A stretch of 64,000 nt of DNA from Thermoactinomyces mirandus (GTDB lineage: Bacteria > Bacillota > Bacilli > Thermoactinomycetales > Thermoactinomycetaceae): the NCBI RefSeq assembly GCF_013868055.1, contig NZ_JACEOL010000029.1, forward strand, positions 1 through 64,000, in the 5' to 3' direction. The position numbers and the translations under genes were made by a program. Shown piece after piece: positions 1-8,710 of the stretch. The notes under the pieces were generated by a model, which made no database searches, was not told the DNA's origin, and saw only the letters and a list, made by a program, of their open reading frames with translations. Each line of letters starts with the position of its first letter. Position 1 is the stretch's first letter.

Positions 1-239
1 CAAAATGTTAAAAAACTAGCTTTGCTCCTCTCGAAGAGAGGAAAAAGCCTTGTGATCCGGCTAATTAATAAATTGAATTTCCTTCATTTGTTTATCTCCC
101 TGAAATATACAACCCCAAGCCCTTTTCTTGCGAAAAAGCTTGGGGTTTGTCATCAAGCTCGCGCTATCTGCACCCAGATAGCGCTTTGTTTATTGCTTTT
201 CGCTTAATTTCCGGTTATGCGAGCACCAGCTGCGAAACT
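1..239. other. Non-coding left edge
   Basis: No convincing gene. The stretch holds a small inverted repeat at about 27-41 (CCTCTC/GAGAGG) and a longer hairpin at 111-148 listed separately. Short reading frames here have no ribosome binding site and resemble nothing I know. Confidence 0.4.
111..148. terminator. Hairpin, possible terminator
   Basis: Inverted repeat AACCCCAAGC ... GCTTGGGGTT with a loop of about 17 nt. It lies downstream of the minus-strand Bce-like remnant. The T-run is poor on both strands, so it may be a transcript end or only a stable hairpin. Confidence 0.4.
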
Positions 240-1309
240 TCATACCATGACCCGTTTCAGCTGCGCCAGAAAACGGGACCGAACAACCAGAAAGTAAATG
301 GTTTGCAGGATAATAAACACTCCGATGGCAATAAAACTAACCATCATCATACTATTGGTGAAATGGAACATGGACGTGAACGAAGACAGGCCGATCAGTG
401 TCTGAAGTGCCGCAAAAACAAGCGGGATATAAAAGAGCAGGGCAATCTGAATGGTTGCCGTTCTTTTCATTTCTTTTTCACCGAGGCCCATTTTCGACAG
501 GCTGTGATAATAGCGCTGATCCTGCTGCAAGTCATTAAACAGCTTGAAGTACAGGAAGCTGGCTGTAAACACGGAAAAGATCACCGTGATAAACAGGCCG
601 ATAAAGATCATGATACTGGTTACCTGCTTCAAATTCACGTAATTGCTGGCGCGGGAAGTAATTATACCATCAACTTTACCGTTTCTTAACCGGTCTTTAT
701 TACTCCTGTCCAACTCCATTCCCAGTTTGACTTCCAGGGAATCCATCGCAGGAACGGTTTGATTGGACCAGTCTGGAACCAGATAACCGAAATTTTCTTC
801 TGTTTGTACAGGTGGCAACTTCTGCATTACCTGTTTATAGTCGGTATCACTTATCACCACAACATGGGTTCTACCAAAAAGGGTCCTCGTAAATTCCTCC
901 TTCTTTTTGAATGTGATGCCTTCTGGTTCATCCAAAGTTAATTCAGTAAAATCCGGTAATTTGTTTTCCGCTAACTTTGAATGAATCAACAGAGCCTCCC
1001 CCGCTCGCAGGGTAACGTGTGGCAATGAAAGTATTTTGTTAATCGTTCATAATCGGACTGCTGCATCAGGATAAAATAATTATCAAACCCTTTCATCCCG
1101 ACTCAGATCTGATTGAAACCCACCCTTTCATACTTGATTCCTGCCCGTTTCAATTCCTGGTCAATCCTGGCCATCTCTGTTTTGCCTGTCGCATCCGTCA
1201 GCGGAAAACAACTGAACGCAAACGGGTCTTCTTTATACACGTATTCCGTCTATTTGTTGATTGCCAGCACCGCGCCTGCTATCGAATACAATACAAACAG
1301 GAACGAAAT
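240..1309 (-). pseudogene. Remnant of BceB-type ABC transporter permease
   Basis: This is the C-terminal part of a large FtsX-fold permease of the BceAB/peptide-detoxification type, which exports or senses cell-wall antibiotics such as bacitracin. The readable 261-codon 3' part has a long extracytoplasmic segment and then about four membrane helices (for example MIFIGLFITVIFSVFTA). Reading back, the frame shifts near 1025-1030 (frame B reads LPHVTLRAGEALL). Further upstream it has an in-frame TGA after VGFNQI and a TAG at 1250-1252 where a CAG glutamine codon is likely. Its 5' end is fused at about 1309 to the P-loop of the ATPase fragment, so the N-terminal half is deleted. The family assignment is from protein style; loss of function is read directly. 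Confidence 0.75.
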
Positions 1310-1435
1310 CCCACTTCCGGAAGGCCCCATAATTCCCACAAATTCTCCTTTTGCAATCGTTAAACTGATATTGGTCAAGGCGCGTGTTGGAACTTTTCCA
1401 TGGTAAATTTTACTTAAGTGATGGACCTTTAACAT
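1310..1435 (-). pseudogene. BceA-type ABC ATPase, N-terminal fragment cut at the Walker A motif
   Basis: Starts at ATG 1435 behind GGAG and reads MLKVHHLSKIYHGKVPTRAL, then reaches the P-loop GIMGPSGSG. In an intact BceA this is followed by K-S/T-T and about 180 more residues with Q-loop, signature and Walker B. Here the reading runs straight into permease-like sequence (ISFLFVLYSIAG), so a deletion has removed the Walker A lysine, the rest of the ATPase and the start of the permease. It cannot bind or hydrolyse ATP. The response regulator upstream survives; the histidine kinase that normally lies between is missing. Confidence 0.8.
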
Positions 1436-1487
1436 CTTTTCGTTTTCTCCTTTCAGTTTGTAAGTTGCTTCAACCTGACCAACTTCA

Positions 1488-2159
1488 TTACATGTAACCC
1501 GCACCCCTTACCGTTTCAATTGCGCTCTCAATCCCCAGTTCGCCCAGTTTTTTTCGAACCCGGGTCACATAAACATTTAACGTATTATCATCGATAAAAT
1601 GCTGGTCACTCCACAATTTTTCCAACAGCCGGTCGCGGCTTACAATCCGCATGTGATTCTCCATCAATGCTTCCAGCAAAATTGCTTCCTTATGAGTTAA
1701 GGTCACTTTTTGTTCATTCAAGAACAACTGCAACCGTTCGGGATACAGGGAGAGGCCCTGTACTTTCACAACACGCTCACCCTGTTTTGCACAGGCTCCA
1801 TACGCCCGACACAGGTTGCTCCTGATTTTGGCCATCACCACTTCATAGTAAAAAAGCTTTGTAATATAATCATCTGCACCGTTTTCCAAAGCCATAACCT
1901 GCTCCATTTTTCCTTCACGGGCAAATATGAACAAAATGGGGCAAGTCGATATCGAGCGGATTTGCCGACACCAAAAAAAACCATCATAGTTAGGCAGATT
2001 GACATCCAATAACACCAAGTCCGGGGAAACCTGTTTAAATCGCTGTAACACTTGTGAAAAATCTGTGGTAATCACTGCCTTGTGTCCATACTTTTCAATA
2101 TGGGCCTTCAACAATTGATGTATCTTTGCATCATCTTCAACGATCAGAATTGTCGCCAT
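1488..2159 (-). CDS. OmpR-family response regulator, BceR-like, orphan
   Basis: A 223-residue DNA-binding response regulator. Receiver domain at about 1-118: acidic pair E8-D9, phospho-acceptor Asp near residue 52 (LVLLDVNLPNYDGF), and the conserved lysine in ITKLF. A winged-helix Trans_reg_C domain follows at about 130-223, with the usual NVYVTRVRKKL and ETVRGAGY end. The C-terminus stops at GAGYM, a few residues short of the normal end. Relatives of the BceR group control peptide-antibiotic transporters together with a BceS kinase. Here the kinase gene is gone and the transporter is broken, so the regulator has no visible partner. It is probably expressed as a relic or recruited by another kinase. 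Confidence 0.75.
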   Translation of the reverse strand: MATILIVEDDAKIHQLLKAHIEKYGHKAVITTDFSQVLQRFKQVSPDLVLLDVNLPNYDGFFWCRQIRSISTCPILFIFAREGKMEQVMALENGADDYITKLFYYEVVMAKIRSNLCRAYGACAKQGERVVKVQGLSLYPERLQLFLNEQKVTLTHKEAILLEALMENHMRIVSRDRLLEKLWSDQHFIDDNTLNVYVTRVRKKLGELGIESAIETVRGAGYM

Positions 2160-2598
2160 GCTGATCCCTTACTGTATTTCAAAATACTTAACTTATGCAT
2201 TTTTGAAATTGTCGTTTCATTTCTGCTCCTTCACTATTTCGATAACCCAGGTAGAGAAAGATTTCGCCTGTACCCTCTGGGTGAAGCGAAGTGAATGGGA
2301 GCTTTTGATCAAGCGAAGCGACCGGAACAAAGACTCCTGAATTTACTCCCGGCCACTTTTTCATCAAGCTCAATATTTATCTGTATTACATCTTTATCTT
2401 GACACAGTTTGAAACTCAGTACAATTTTTGCACATACACACAATAAATAAAATAAATTCGCCCAAAAACCGGGAAAACATCACGCTTTATTTTTTTCGGA
2501 CAGCTTGTTTATTTCTTCCCGCTGGGCTTTTACCCATGCCAGTTTTCTCCTGCCTGAATAAGATAAATCACATGGGTCCATGGGATGATCATGGGAGG
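2160..2598. other. Intergenic region between response regulator and MurF-like gene
   Basis: About 440 bp without a supported gene. It contains a repeated GCGAAG motif (around 2285 and 2313). I looked for a T-box or riboswitch signature and saw none. Promoters for the two divergent genes should lie here but I cannot place them with confidence. Confidence 0.35.
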
Positions 2599-2606
2599 AT
2601 ATTTGC

Positions 2607-3989
2607 ATGAAAGCAATCTCTTTAAAAAAACTAGCCCAAGTGATTGGCGGCAGGTTTATCACAGGTTCTCCGGCCAAAATTGTTCATTCACTGAACTTTG
2701 GCAATCCAAAACAACTTAAGCCTCATCAGGTCTATTTTTATACACGCAAATGCCGGTATGAAAAGCAGTTGAAAGCAATCCAGCGCATCCGGCCGACAGC
2801 GGTTGTTATTCCCGCACATATTTCGGCCCGGCATATTCCGGCGGGTACATCCATTATTCGTGTCAAAGATGCCTATGAGGCTTTTTGGAAAGCGGGCCTG
2901 TGGAACTGGAAACAGTGCCCCGCAAGAGTGATTGCCATTACAGGGAGCGCTGGCAAGTCCACCACAACCGAAATGGTGGCTTCTATTTTAAAATACCGCT
3001 GGCCGATGGTCAAAACACAAGGCAATCTGAATACTTACTCCTTCCTGCCCTCTTATCTCACCCGCTTGACCGGCAGGGAAAAATTGCTCCTGTTGGAAAT
3101 GGGCATGAAATCCCTGAATAATATTCGCAAACAATGCCAAGTGGTTTATCCGGAAATCGGAGCCGTCACCAATGTGGGAGAAGCACACGCCGGGAGCCTG
3201 GGCGGTTTGAATCTGATCGTAAAAGCAAAGCAGGAACTGGTTGATGGCATTCGCAAGAGAGGAATCCTGCTTTTAAATGCGGATGACGCAAGATCGCGCA
3301 GGCTGCGAACCAACCGCTTCCAAGGGAAAATATTCACCTTTGGCATTCACCACCCCGCTCATGTCCAGGCAAAAAATATCCGCTACAGCAGCAAGGGGAT
3401 GAGATTTGACGCCATCCTTCATGGCCGGTCTTTTCCTGTTTTTATCCCGATCTTTGGCACACATAATGTTTACAATGCATTGACGGCGATCGGCATTTCC
3501 TGGGCATTTGGGGCAAATATCGCAGAAATGCAAAAAGGGCTGGCTACTTTTCGGGCGCCGAAAATGCGCCTGCAGTTCATCCGCTGCCGATCCGGCCGCA
3601 TCCTGATCAACGATGCCTGGAACGCCAATCCGACCGCAATGAAAGCAGGACTGAATGTTCTTAAAAATGTGAGCGGCTCCCGTCCCTCCATTGCCGTCCT
3701 GGGAGATATGCTCGAACTGGGAAGTTATTCGCACTATGCTCATGTACAGGTGGGCCGGTACGTTTCCAAACTGGGGATCAGCCAGTTGATTACATTGGGG
3801 CAGCGCGGAAAAATCATAGCCCAGGCAGCTGTGTCCAGCGGAATGAACCGGAAAAAAGTTTTTGCCTGCCAAAATTACCAGCAGGCACTATATTATCTGG
3901 CAAAAACGCCCAAACATGCGATGATCTACTTTAAAGCCTCACGCTCGCTTCATTTTGAACGATTGGTAAAAAAACTGAGAAACAGCTGA
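2607..3989 (+). CDS. Mur ligase family protein, MurF paralogue
   Basis: A 460-residue ATP-dependent Mur ligase, most like MurF, which adds D-Ala-D-Ala to UDP-MurNAc-tripeptide in the cytoplasm. It has the three-domain layout: an N-terminal substrate domain (1-105), a central ATPase domain with P-loop ITGSAGKSTTTEM (about 109-121), GNLNT and the E-x-G-M segment LLLEMGMKSLNNI, and a C-terminal domain with NDAWNANPTAM and IAVLGDMLELG. The P-loop GSAGKST differs from the usual GSNGKTT but keeps the lysine. The start has GGAGG 8 nt upstream. It stands alone, far from any dcw cluster, so it is probably a second MurF-like enzyme. Other Mur-type ligases (for example for poly-amino-acid synthesis) are possible. 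Confidence 0.8.
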   Translation: MKAISLKKLAQVIGGRFITGSPAKIVHSLNFGNPKQLKPHQVYFYTRKCRYEKQLKAIQRIRPTAVVIPAHISARHIPAGTSIIRVKDAYEAFWKAGLWNWKQCPARVIAITGSAGKSTTTEMVASILKYRWPMVKTQGNLNTYSFLPSYLTRLTGREKLLLLEMGMKSLNNIRKQCQVVYPEIGAVTNVGEAHAGSLGGLNLIVKAKQELVDGIRKRGILLLNADDARSRRLRTNRFQGKIFTFGIHHPAHVQAKNIRYSSKGMRFDAILHGRSFPVFIPIFGTHNVYNALTAIGISWAFGANIAEMQKGLATFRAPKMRLQFIRCRSGRILINDAWNANPTAMKAGLNVLKNVSGSRPSIAVLGDMLELGSYSHYAHVQVGRYVSKLGISQLITLGQRGKIIAQAAVSSGMNRKKVFACQNYQQALYYLAKTPKHAMIYFKASRSLHFERLVKKLRNS

Positions 3990-3997
3990 AAGACAAC

Positions 3998-4027
3998 AAA
4001 ACCGCCCTTTTGTAAAAGGGGCGGTTT
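3998..4027. terminator. Bidirectional rho-independent terminator
   Basis: Perfect stem AAACCGCCCTTTT / AAAAGGGGCGGTTT (with one extra G) and a 2-nt loop, between two convergent genes (MurF-like + and brnQ -). Confidence 0.8.
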
Positions 4028-4046
4028 GCCTGATATAGCAGCTTTA

Positions 4047-5387
4047 TTACTGTTCCTTCAGGGACAGGGCCGTTTTTTTTGCCATTGCAACTTCAATTCC
4101 GTATCCGACGAAGCTGCCAAGGATGGCCGGGATCAGCCAGCCAATCCCATGATCGAACAGCGGGATATAATGAACCCATGACAGGATGCTGTCCAGAAAT
4201 TGATTTTCCTTGACGGCCAGTTCCAAAAGGCTCACCAGAAAGGCTCCGCCCAAACCGCCGACATAGACTGCCCGATACCCTTTGAACAGGGGATCGATAG
4301 AGGAAAGCAGAATCAGGACAATGGCGACAGGATAAAGCATTCCCAGCACAGGTACGGAAATGGCAATCAGTTGGGTCAAACCAATATTGGCAACCACCGC
4401 GCTGAACAGAATGACGATCAACAGCCACTGCCTGTAGGACAGGTGTGGAAAAACCTGGTTCAGATAGTGGGCAACAGCGGTAGACAAGCCGATCGAAGTC
4501 GTCAGGCAAGCCAGCACGACGACGCCTCCCAGAATCAGGGTACCATAACTGCTGAAGAGTACGTTAGCTACCAGAGTCAGTATTTCACCGCCATTTTCCA
4601 TCATGCCATACTGTTGGCTGGTTGCTCCCAAATAAGCGAGTGCAAAATAAACCAGGGCTAACAGAGAGACAGCGATCAAACCGGCCCGAAAGGTTGTTGT
4701 TGCCACCTGTTTACGGTCGGAAACACCAAACCCCTGAATCGAGGCGACAACCATTCCTCCAAATACCAACGCTCCCAGCGTATCCATGGTCAGATAACCT
4801 TCAATAAAACCTCTGGAAAAAGCGGAGTTGACATAATCGCCTGTCGGCTGCCCCAGATCTCCGAGTGGATTCAATAGCCCCTGCACAAACAGAATAACAA
4901 TGAGAAGCAATAGAGACGGCGTCAAAATCTTACCGATACGGTCAATCAATTTTGACGGATTCAATCCAAACCAAAAGGTAACCAAAAAATAAACAATTGT
5001 AAAAACAGGCAAGGCCCACACTTGATTGGTTATTGACTCAGGCAGGAAAGAGAGGCCCATTTCAAAAGATACCGTTCCTGTTCTCGGAATTCCAAAAAAT
5101 GGTCCAATCGACAAATAAATCATTAAACCAAGAATCAGTCCAAATAAAGGATGAACGCGACTGGCCATCGACTGCAAGCCGTTTTCAGACAAGCCGACCG
5201 CTATGACAGCCAGTAAAGGCAATCCGATTCCTGTGATAAAAAAGCCGAGCATCGCTATAAAAACATGTTTACCTGCTTCCTGGCCCAACAACGGCGGAAA
5301 AATCAGGTTCCCTGCACCGAAGAATAGTGAAAACAGCATCAGTCCGATCGTAATAATTTTTCGATTTGTTAGAACACTATTCGACAT
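4047..5387 (-). CDS. brnQ: Branched-chain amino acid transporter, BrnQ/LIVCS family
   Basis: A 446-residue integral membrane carrier for leucine, isoleucine and valine driven by Na+ or H+. It starts with a short cytoplasmic tail and then KIITIGLMLFSLFFGAGNLI, the hallmark first helix of the family with its FGAGN motif, followed by about eleven more helices. Length fits the family (430-450). I chose ATG 5387 because AAGGAGGG lies 8 nt before it; a longer reading to 5468 has no ribosome site. It is a single-gene unit, with its own terminator and about 520 bp of non-coding DNA upstream. Specificity within the branched-chain group cannot be read. Confidence 0.9.
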   Translation of the reverse strand: MSNSVLTNRKIITIGLMLFSLFFGAGNLIFPPLLGQEAGKHVFIAMLGFFITGIGLPLLAVIAVGLSENGLQSMASRVHPLFGLILGLMIYLSIGPFFGIPRTGTVSFEMGLSFLPESITNQVWALPVFTIVYFLVTFWFGLNPSKLIDRIGKILTPSLLLLIVILFVQGLLNPLGDLGQPTGDYVNSAFSRGFIEGYLTMDTLGALVFGGMVVASIQGFGVSDRKQVATTTFRAGLIAVSLLALVYFALAYLGATSQQYGMMENGGEILTLVANVLFSSYGTLILGGVVVLACLTTSIGLSTAVAHYLNQVFPHLSYRQWLLIVILFSAVVANIGLTQLIAISVPVLGMLYPVAIVLILLSSIDPLFKGYRAVYVGGLGGAFLVSLLELAVKENQFLDSILSWVHYIPLFDHGIGWLIPAILGSFVGYGIEVAMAKKTALSLKEQ

Positions 5388-5908
5388 TTGAGTTTCCCTC
5401 CTTCTTGCAAATACCGCTAAAGAAATGCGAATCCTAGTACAGATAAATAAAACTTCTGCCTCATGCACGACAGGATCAGAATTAAGTCCAAAAGTGTGTG
5501 TAAATGGAAACTCAAAAATATTTCAGATCATTAAACAACTCCAACTTTTCAGAAGTACCGTTTTGAAAACCGCCAGGAAGTGGCAAGCGATATATCAACC
5601 GCTTAAGAACGCTTAAGAATACGAACAAATCCGCGGACACTCTATCCCGGATTCCAAAAGCGCAATTATTTCAAACAGGTTCCATTTTGACAGCATGAAT
5701 ATTCAAAATTTGAATTGTTCTAAATAAAAACTGTTGAGTTTCAAAATTTTACACATTTCGGCGGACTTAACTTTAATAGCTACCTCCCAACTCTTCGGTT
5801 ACTTTGTGCATTTTCAGTATATTCATTTTATACAGATTACAAGTTGACATTATAATGAAATTATAAAAAAACAATCACAATCTGTCAAATGGCGTATTTT
5901 TCACAACG
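5388..5908. other. Long upstream region of brnQ and downstream region of the iron alcohol dehydrogenase
   Basis: About 520 bp with no gene. Visible items are a tandem 10-mer (CGCTTAAGAA twice, 5600-5619), which would put two identical sites on the same helix face, and an AT-rich palindrome ATTCAAAATTTGAAT around 5700. I searched for a T-box (a frequent brnQ leader) and did not find its conserved core. A CodY site is plausible for brnQ but none matches the consensus well. Confidence 0.4.
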
Positions 5909-5935
5909 AAAAAGCCGGCACTTTTCCGGCTTTTT
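5909..5935. terminator. Terminator after iron alcohol dehydrogenase
   Basis: Stem AAAAAGCCGG / CCGGCTTTTT with a 7-nt loop, immediately after the minus-strand stop codon at 5938; the A/T flanks would work in both directions. Confidence 0.8.
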
Positions 5936-5937
5936 CA

Positions 5938-7104
5938 TTACAGTGACATTTTATAGATCTCATATACATCTTCTTTGTCAAGTTTTTTGATATTGCCCAA
6001 CGAACGGGCTGAAACCGCTATTTCCGCCATCAAATCAAGTTTTGAATCATCGATGCCATAATCGGCCAACCGGCTTGGAGCGCCCAATGAATTCCAAAAC
6101 TCACGCAACCTGTCAATTCCTTCCTCTGCAATTTCCCGATCGGATTTTCCTTCTGGACTGACACCAAAAACACGAATTGCCAATTGTTTCATTTTGGGTG
6201 TTGTCACATCCAGGTTATAACGAATCCAGTTTGGAAATAAAATTGCGAGGCCGCCGCCATGCGGGATATCATACATGGCCGATACGGCATGCTCGATCCC
6301 ATGAGTTGCCCAATCTCCGGCCATACCCATGTTCACAACTCCATTCAGGGCCATGGTTCCACAAAACAGAATTGTTTCCCGCGCTTCATAGTTTTGCAGA
6401 TCCTGCAGCAGTTTTGGCGCTGTCTCCATCACCGTCAACAGCAGACCTTCCACCATCCGTTCGTTATACGGAACGTTGGGGGCCGGGCTGAAGTAATGCT
6501 CCAACGAGTGGGCCATGATGTCCACGATTCCGTTAACAGTCTGATCCCTGGGTACAGTGAAAGTATGTACGGGGTCCAGGATCGAAAACTTCGGAAATAC
6601 CAGCGGGTGACCCCAGCCCAGTTTTTCCCGGGTATCCCAATTGGTGATGACTGACGTTGGATTCATCTCTGAACCGGTTGCAGCCAATGTCAGGACCGTA
6701 CCAAAAGGCAACGCATCTTTGGGGGTCTCCTTTTTGGTAATAATCTCCCAAACGTCTCCATCAAATCGGGCCCCGGCAGCAATTGCCTTGGTAGCGTCGA
6801 TTACGCTTCCTCCACCGACGGCAAGCAGGAATTCCACGTTTTCCTGTTTGCACAGTTCGACCCCTTTGTGGACGGTCAACAGGCGTGGATTGGGTTCAAC
6901 TCCGGAAAGTTCCAAAACTTCGGCTCCCAATTCATTTAAAATTTTCATTGTTTTATCATAAATACCGTTTCTTTTGATACTTCCTCCCCCGTAAACCAGC
7001 AGTACTTTTTTTCCAAAACGGGGGACTTCATCTTTTAAAGCTGATATGGTTCCTTTGCCGAAGATAAGTTTGGTCGGATTATGAAACGTAAATGTATGCA
7101 ACAA
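5938..7104 (-). CDS. Iron-containing alcohol dehydrogenase, BdhA/YugJ type
   Basis: A 388-residue cytosolic group III dehydrogenase that reduces aldehydes to alcohols with NAD(P)H. The N-terminal Rossmann half has [22 protein letters not shown] and [15 protein letters not shown]; the C-terminal helical half holds metal ligands in the pattern [11 protein letters not shown] and [28 protein letters not shown], with conserved His residues. These match butanol dehydrogenase relatives of Bacillus (YugJ/YugK). Single gene, followed by a strong terminator. The physiological substrate is not evident. Confidence 0.88.
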   Translation of the reverse strand: MLHTFTFHNPTKLIFGKGTISALKDEVPRFGKKVLLVYGGGSIKRNGIYDKTMKILNELGAEVLELSGVEPNPRLLTVHKGVELCKQENVEFLLAVGGGSVIDATKAIAAGARFDGDVWEIITKKETPKDALPFGTVLTLAATGSEMNPTSVITNWDTREKLGWGHPLVFPKFSILDPVHTFTVPRDQTVNGIVDIMAHSLEHYFSPAPNVPYNERMVEGLLLTVMETAPKLLQDLQNYEARETILFCGTMALNGVVNMGMAGDWATHGIEHAVSAMYDIPHGGGLAILFPNWIRYNLDVTTPKMKQLAIRVFGVSPEGKSDREIAEEGIDRLREFWNSLGAPSRLADYGIDDSKLDLMAEIAVSARSLGNIKKLDKEDVYEIYKMSL

Positions 7105-7182
7105 TCAGCACCTCTTTTTTTTAAAAATCTATCCAAGTTCAATTATATTATAAAATAAACACAATATGAAATATCTTCCGGA

Positions 7183-7218
7183 AATGAAACCGGGAGGTGT
7201 TATGCCCCCGGTTTCATT
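7183..7218. terminator. Hairpin overlapping the end of the DUF421 gene
   Basis: Perfect stem AATGAAACCGGG / CCCGGTTTCATT enclosing 12 nt. The stop codon of the DUF421 gene (7214) lies inside the stem. T-tract is weak, so its strength as terminator is uncertain. Confidence 0.5.
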
Positions 7219-8074
7219 GCGTTAAATACGGCTTTACTTCGCGAATAATCTGATCCAGTTCCTGCGCTGATTCCAGATACATTTTTTTGGCTTCTTCATC
7301 TTCTGTAGACAACCCGAACATTTCCAAATCAGCTTCACATTTTTTCAGAGTTGCCAATAATTGGGGGCGATCTTGTGCCTCCGGCTGCTGCAGTTGATCG
7401 TCATAAAGATCCAGATACAGATCTCCATAGGAATCAACCTGTGCCATAAACACATTTTCGATAGCCACCCCTTGCTTTTCCAATTCCTCATTCAGCCATT
7501 TCCGATTCTTGCCCAGACGGAACAATGATTCATCCTGGATATTCCCGTCCATGACGACGATTTCCGGCTCGCGCTCTTGAGCTACCGATATATCCAACAT
7601 TTTAGCCGTGATCGGCTGGCGCTCCTTTTTTAACATCACATTGACAGAACCGTCCGGTTCCATGATGGCAAACTCAACATCCGCCAGTCTGAAAACATTT
7701 TGTTTGCGCAGTTGGGACACCAATTCATCAATTGTAATCCGTTCTTTTTTCAAATTATCCTCCAGTATTTTTCCCTCTTTGATCAAAACGGTTTCCTTTC
7801 CATCCAACAAATCCCTGATCTTTTTACTCTTGATTTGCAAATACTCAATCCCGATTGCCATCGTTACCCACACCAGCAGGGAAAGGGCCCCCAGATACCA
7901 GGCTGTTTTCTCCGCTTCTAACGGGATATAGGCAGCGATGCTCCCCAAAGTAATCCCTGTAATATATTCAAAAAGGGATAGCTGGGTAATCTGTCTTTTG
8001 CCCAGAAGCCTTGTAATCGCCAATAACAGGAGTACCGTAAAAATTGTCTTGATTACAACTCCATACCAGCTCAT
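7214..8074 (-). CDS. DUF421 (YetF/YkjA/YrbG-like) membrane protein
   Basis: A 286-residue protein with three N-terminal membrane helices (residues about 5-80) ending in the family signature TRLLGKRQITQLSLFEYITGITLGS, then a soluble DUF421 region with IDELVSQLRKQNVFRLADVEFA and DGSVNVMLKKE, and a variable acidic tail. Such proteins occur in spore formers, often near spoVA-2mob genes and DUF1657 proteins; a role in the spore membrane or heat resistance is suggested for some. I chose ATG 8074 (GGGAG 7 nt upstream) over the longer reading to 8146. The divergent neighbour is a DUF1657 gene, which fits this context. Confidence 0.8.
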   Translation of the reverse strand: MSWYGVVIKTIFTVLLLLAITRLLGKRQITQLSLFEYITGITLGSIAAYIPLEAEKTAWYLGALSLLVWVTMAIGIEYLQIKSKKIRDLLDGKETVLIKEGKILEDNLKKERITIDELVSQLRKQNVFRLADVEFAIMEPDGSVNVMLKKERQPITAKMLDISVAQEREPEIVVMDGNIQDESLFRLGKNRKWLNEELEKQGVAIENVFMAQVDSYGDLYLDLYDDQLQQPEAQDRPQLLATLKKCEADLEMFGLSTEDEEAKKMYLESAQELDQIIREVKPYLTQ

Positions 8075-8182
8075 AAAAATCTCCCTTTTGCAAATGGTAA
8101 TAACATGTGTAAATATCACGTGTAGTATTTGGAAAGAACCGTTCATCTATACATGAAGAAAAAAAGGAAGGAGGTTTGAACA

Positions 8183-8389
8183 ATGACTGTTGCAACCAAT
8201 GTAAAAAAATGTCTGGCTTCGCTTAAAAGTGCGCAGGCCTCATTAAAACAATTGTCCATTGAAACCGGCCATCCGCACGCTAAAGACACCTTCAAAAAGG
8301 CTTCAGACACAACATTACGCATTATAGACCGGATTGAACAAAGATTACAAACATTGGAGCGTGAGGAACCGCAATACAAAGGATATTAG
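8183..8389 (+). CDS. DUF1657 family small protein
   Basis: A 68-residue, mostly helical soluble protein beginning MTVATNVKKCLASLKSAQAS and ending GIC-free with EREEPQYKGY. This is the typical size and composition of DUF1657, found in spore formers next to DUF421 and SpoVA-like genes. AGGAGG lies 8 nt upstream of the ATG. It is transcribed away from the DUF421 gene. The biochemical role is unknown; the pairing hints at a shared job in the spore. Confidence 0.75.
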   Translation: MTVATNVKKCLASLKSAQASLKQLSIETGHPHAKDTFKKASDTTLRIIDRIEQRLQTLEREEPQYKGY

Positions 8390-8629
8390 TCTTATGATTG
8401 TCAACCGGTCAATAAATCTATCAGTTGACCCTTACCACTGCCCTGGCCGGAACCTGGGGGTAACTGACACTTCCAGGTTTGCTCAGGTCAAGCCCTGTTT
8501 TTTCTGCTTCCCTGGAAACGCGCAAGCCATTTTCCTTCCCCGATAATCAGTCCATGCCAAAGCTGATACGAAATTTCCAGCTTAATCGCGATGATTTTCT
8601 GCAAAGAAAATAATCTAATTTATATATAA
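8390..8629. other. Intergenic region without clear gene
   Basis: About 240 bp between the DUF1657 gene and the murP terminator. An ATG at 8395 opens a 50-codon frame (MIVNRSINLSVDPYHCP...) but it has no ribosome binding site and no recognisable family, so I do not call it. Confidence 0.3.
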
Positions 8630-8671
8630 AAAAGCGGTATCGTTTCATCTAAATACATAACAATACCGCTT
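8630..8671 (-). terminator. Terminator of murQRP operon
   Basis: On the minus strand, GAAGCGGTATTG ... GATACCGCTTTTTT: a stem of about 9 bp followed by a T run, right after the murP stop at 8711. Confidence 0.8.
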
Positions 8672-8710
8672 CCATTCCTATTAACTTTTTATCGTTGTGA
8701 AATTTCGGGT

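Noticed and set aside
5388-5908. T-box or CodY site controlling brnQ
   Set aside because: No T-box core; AT-rich stretches match the CodY consensus poorly.
8395-8547. A 50-codon plus-strand frame after DUF1657
   Set aside because: No ribosome binding site, no family likeness, rich in Cys/Pro/Phe in a way typical of chance frames.
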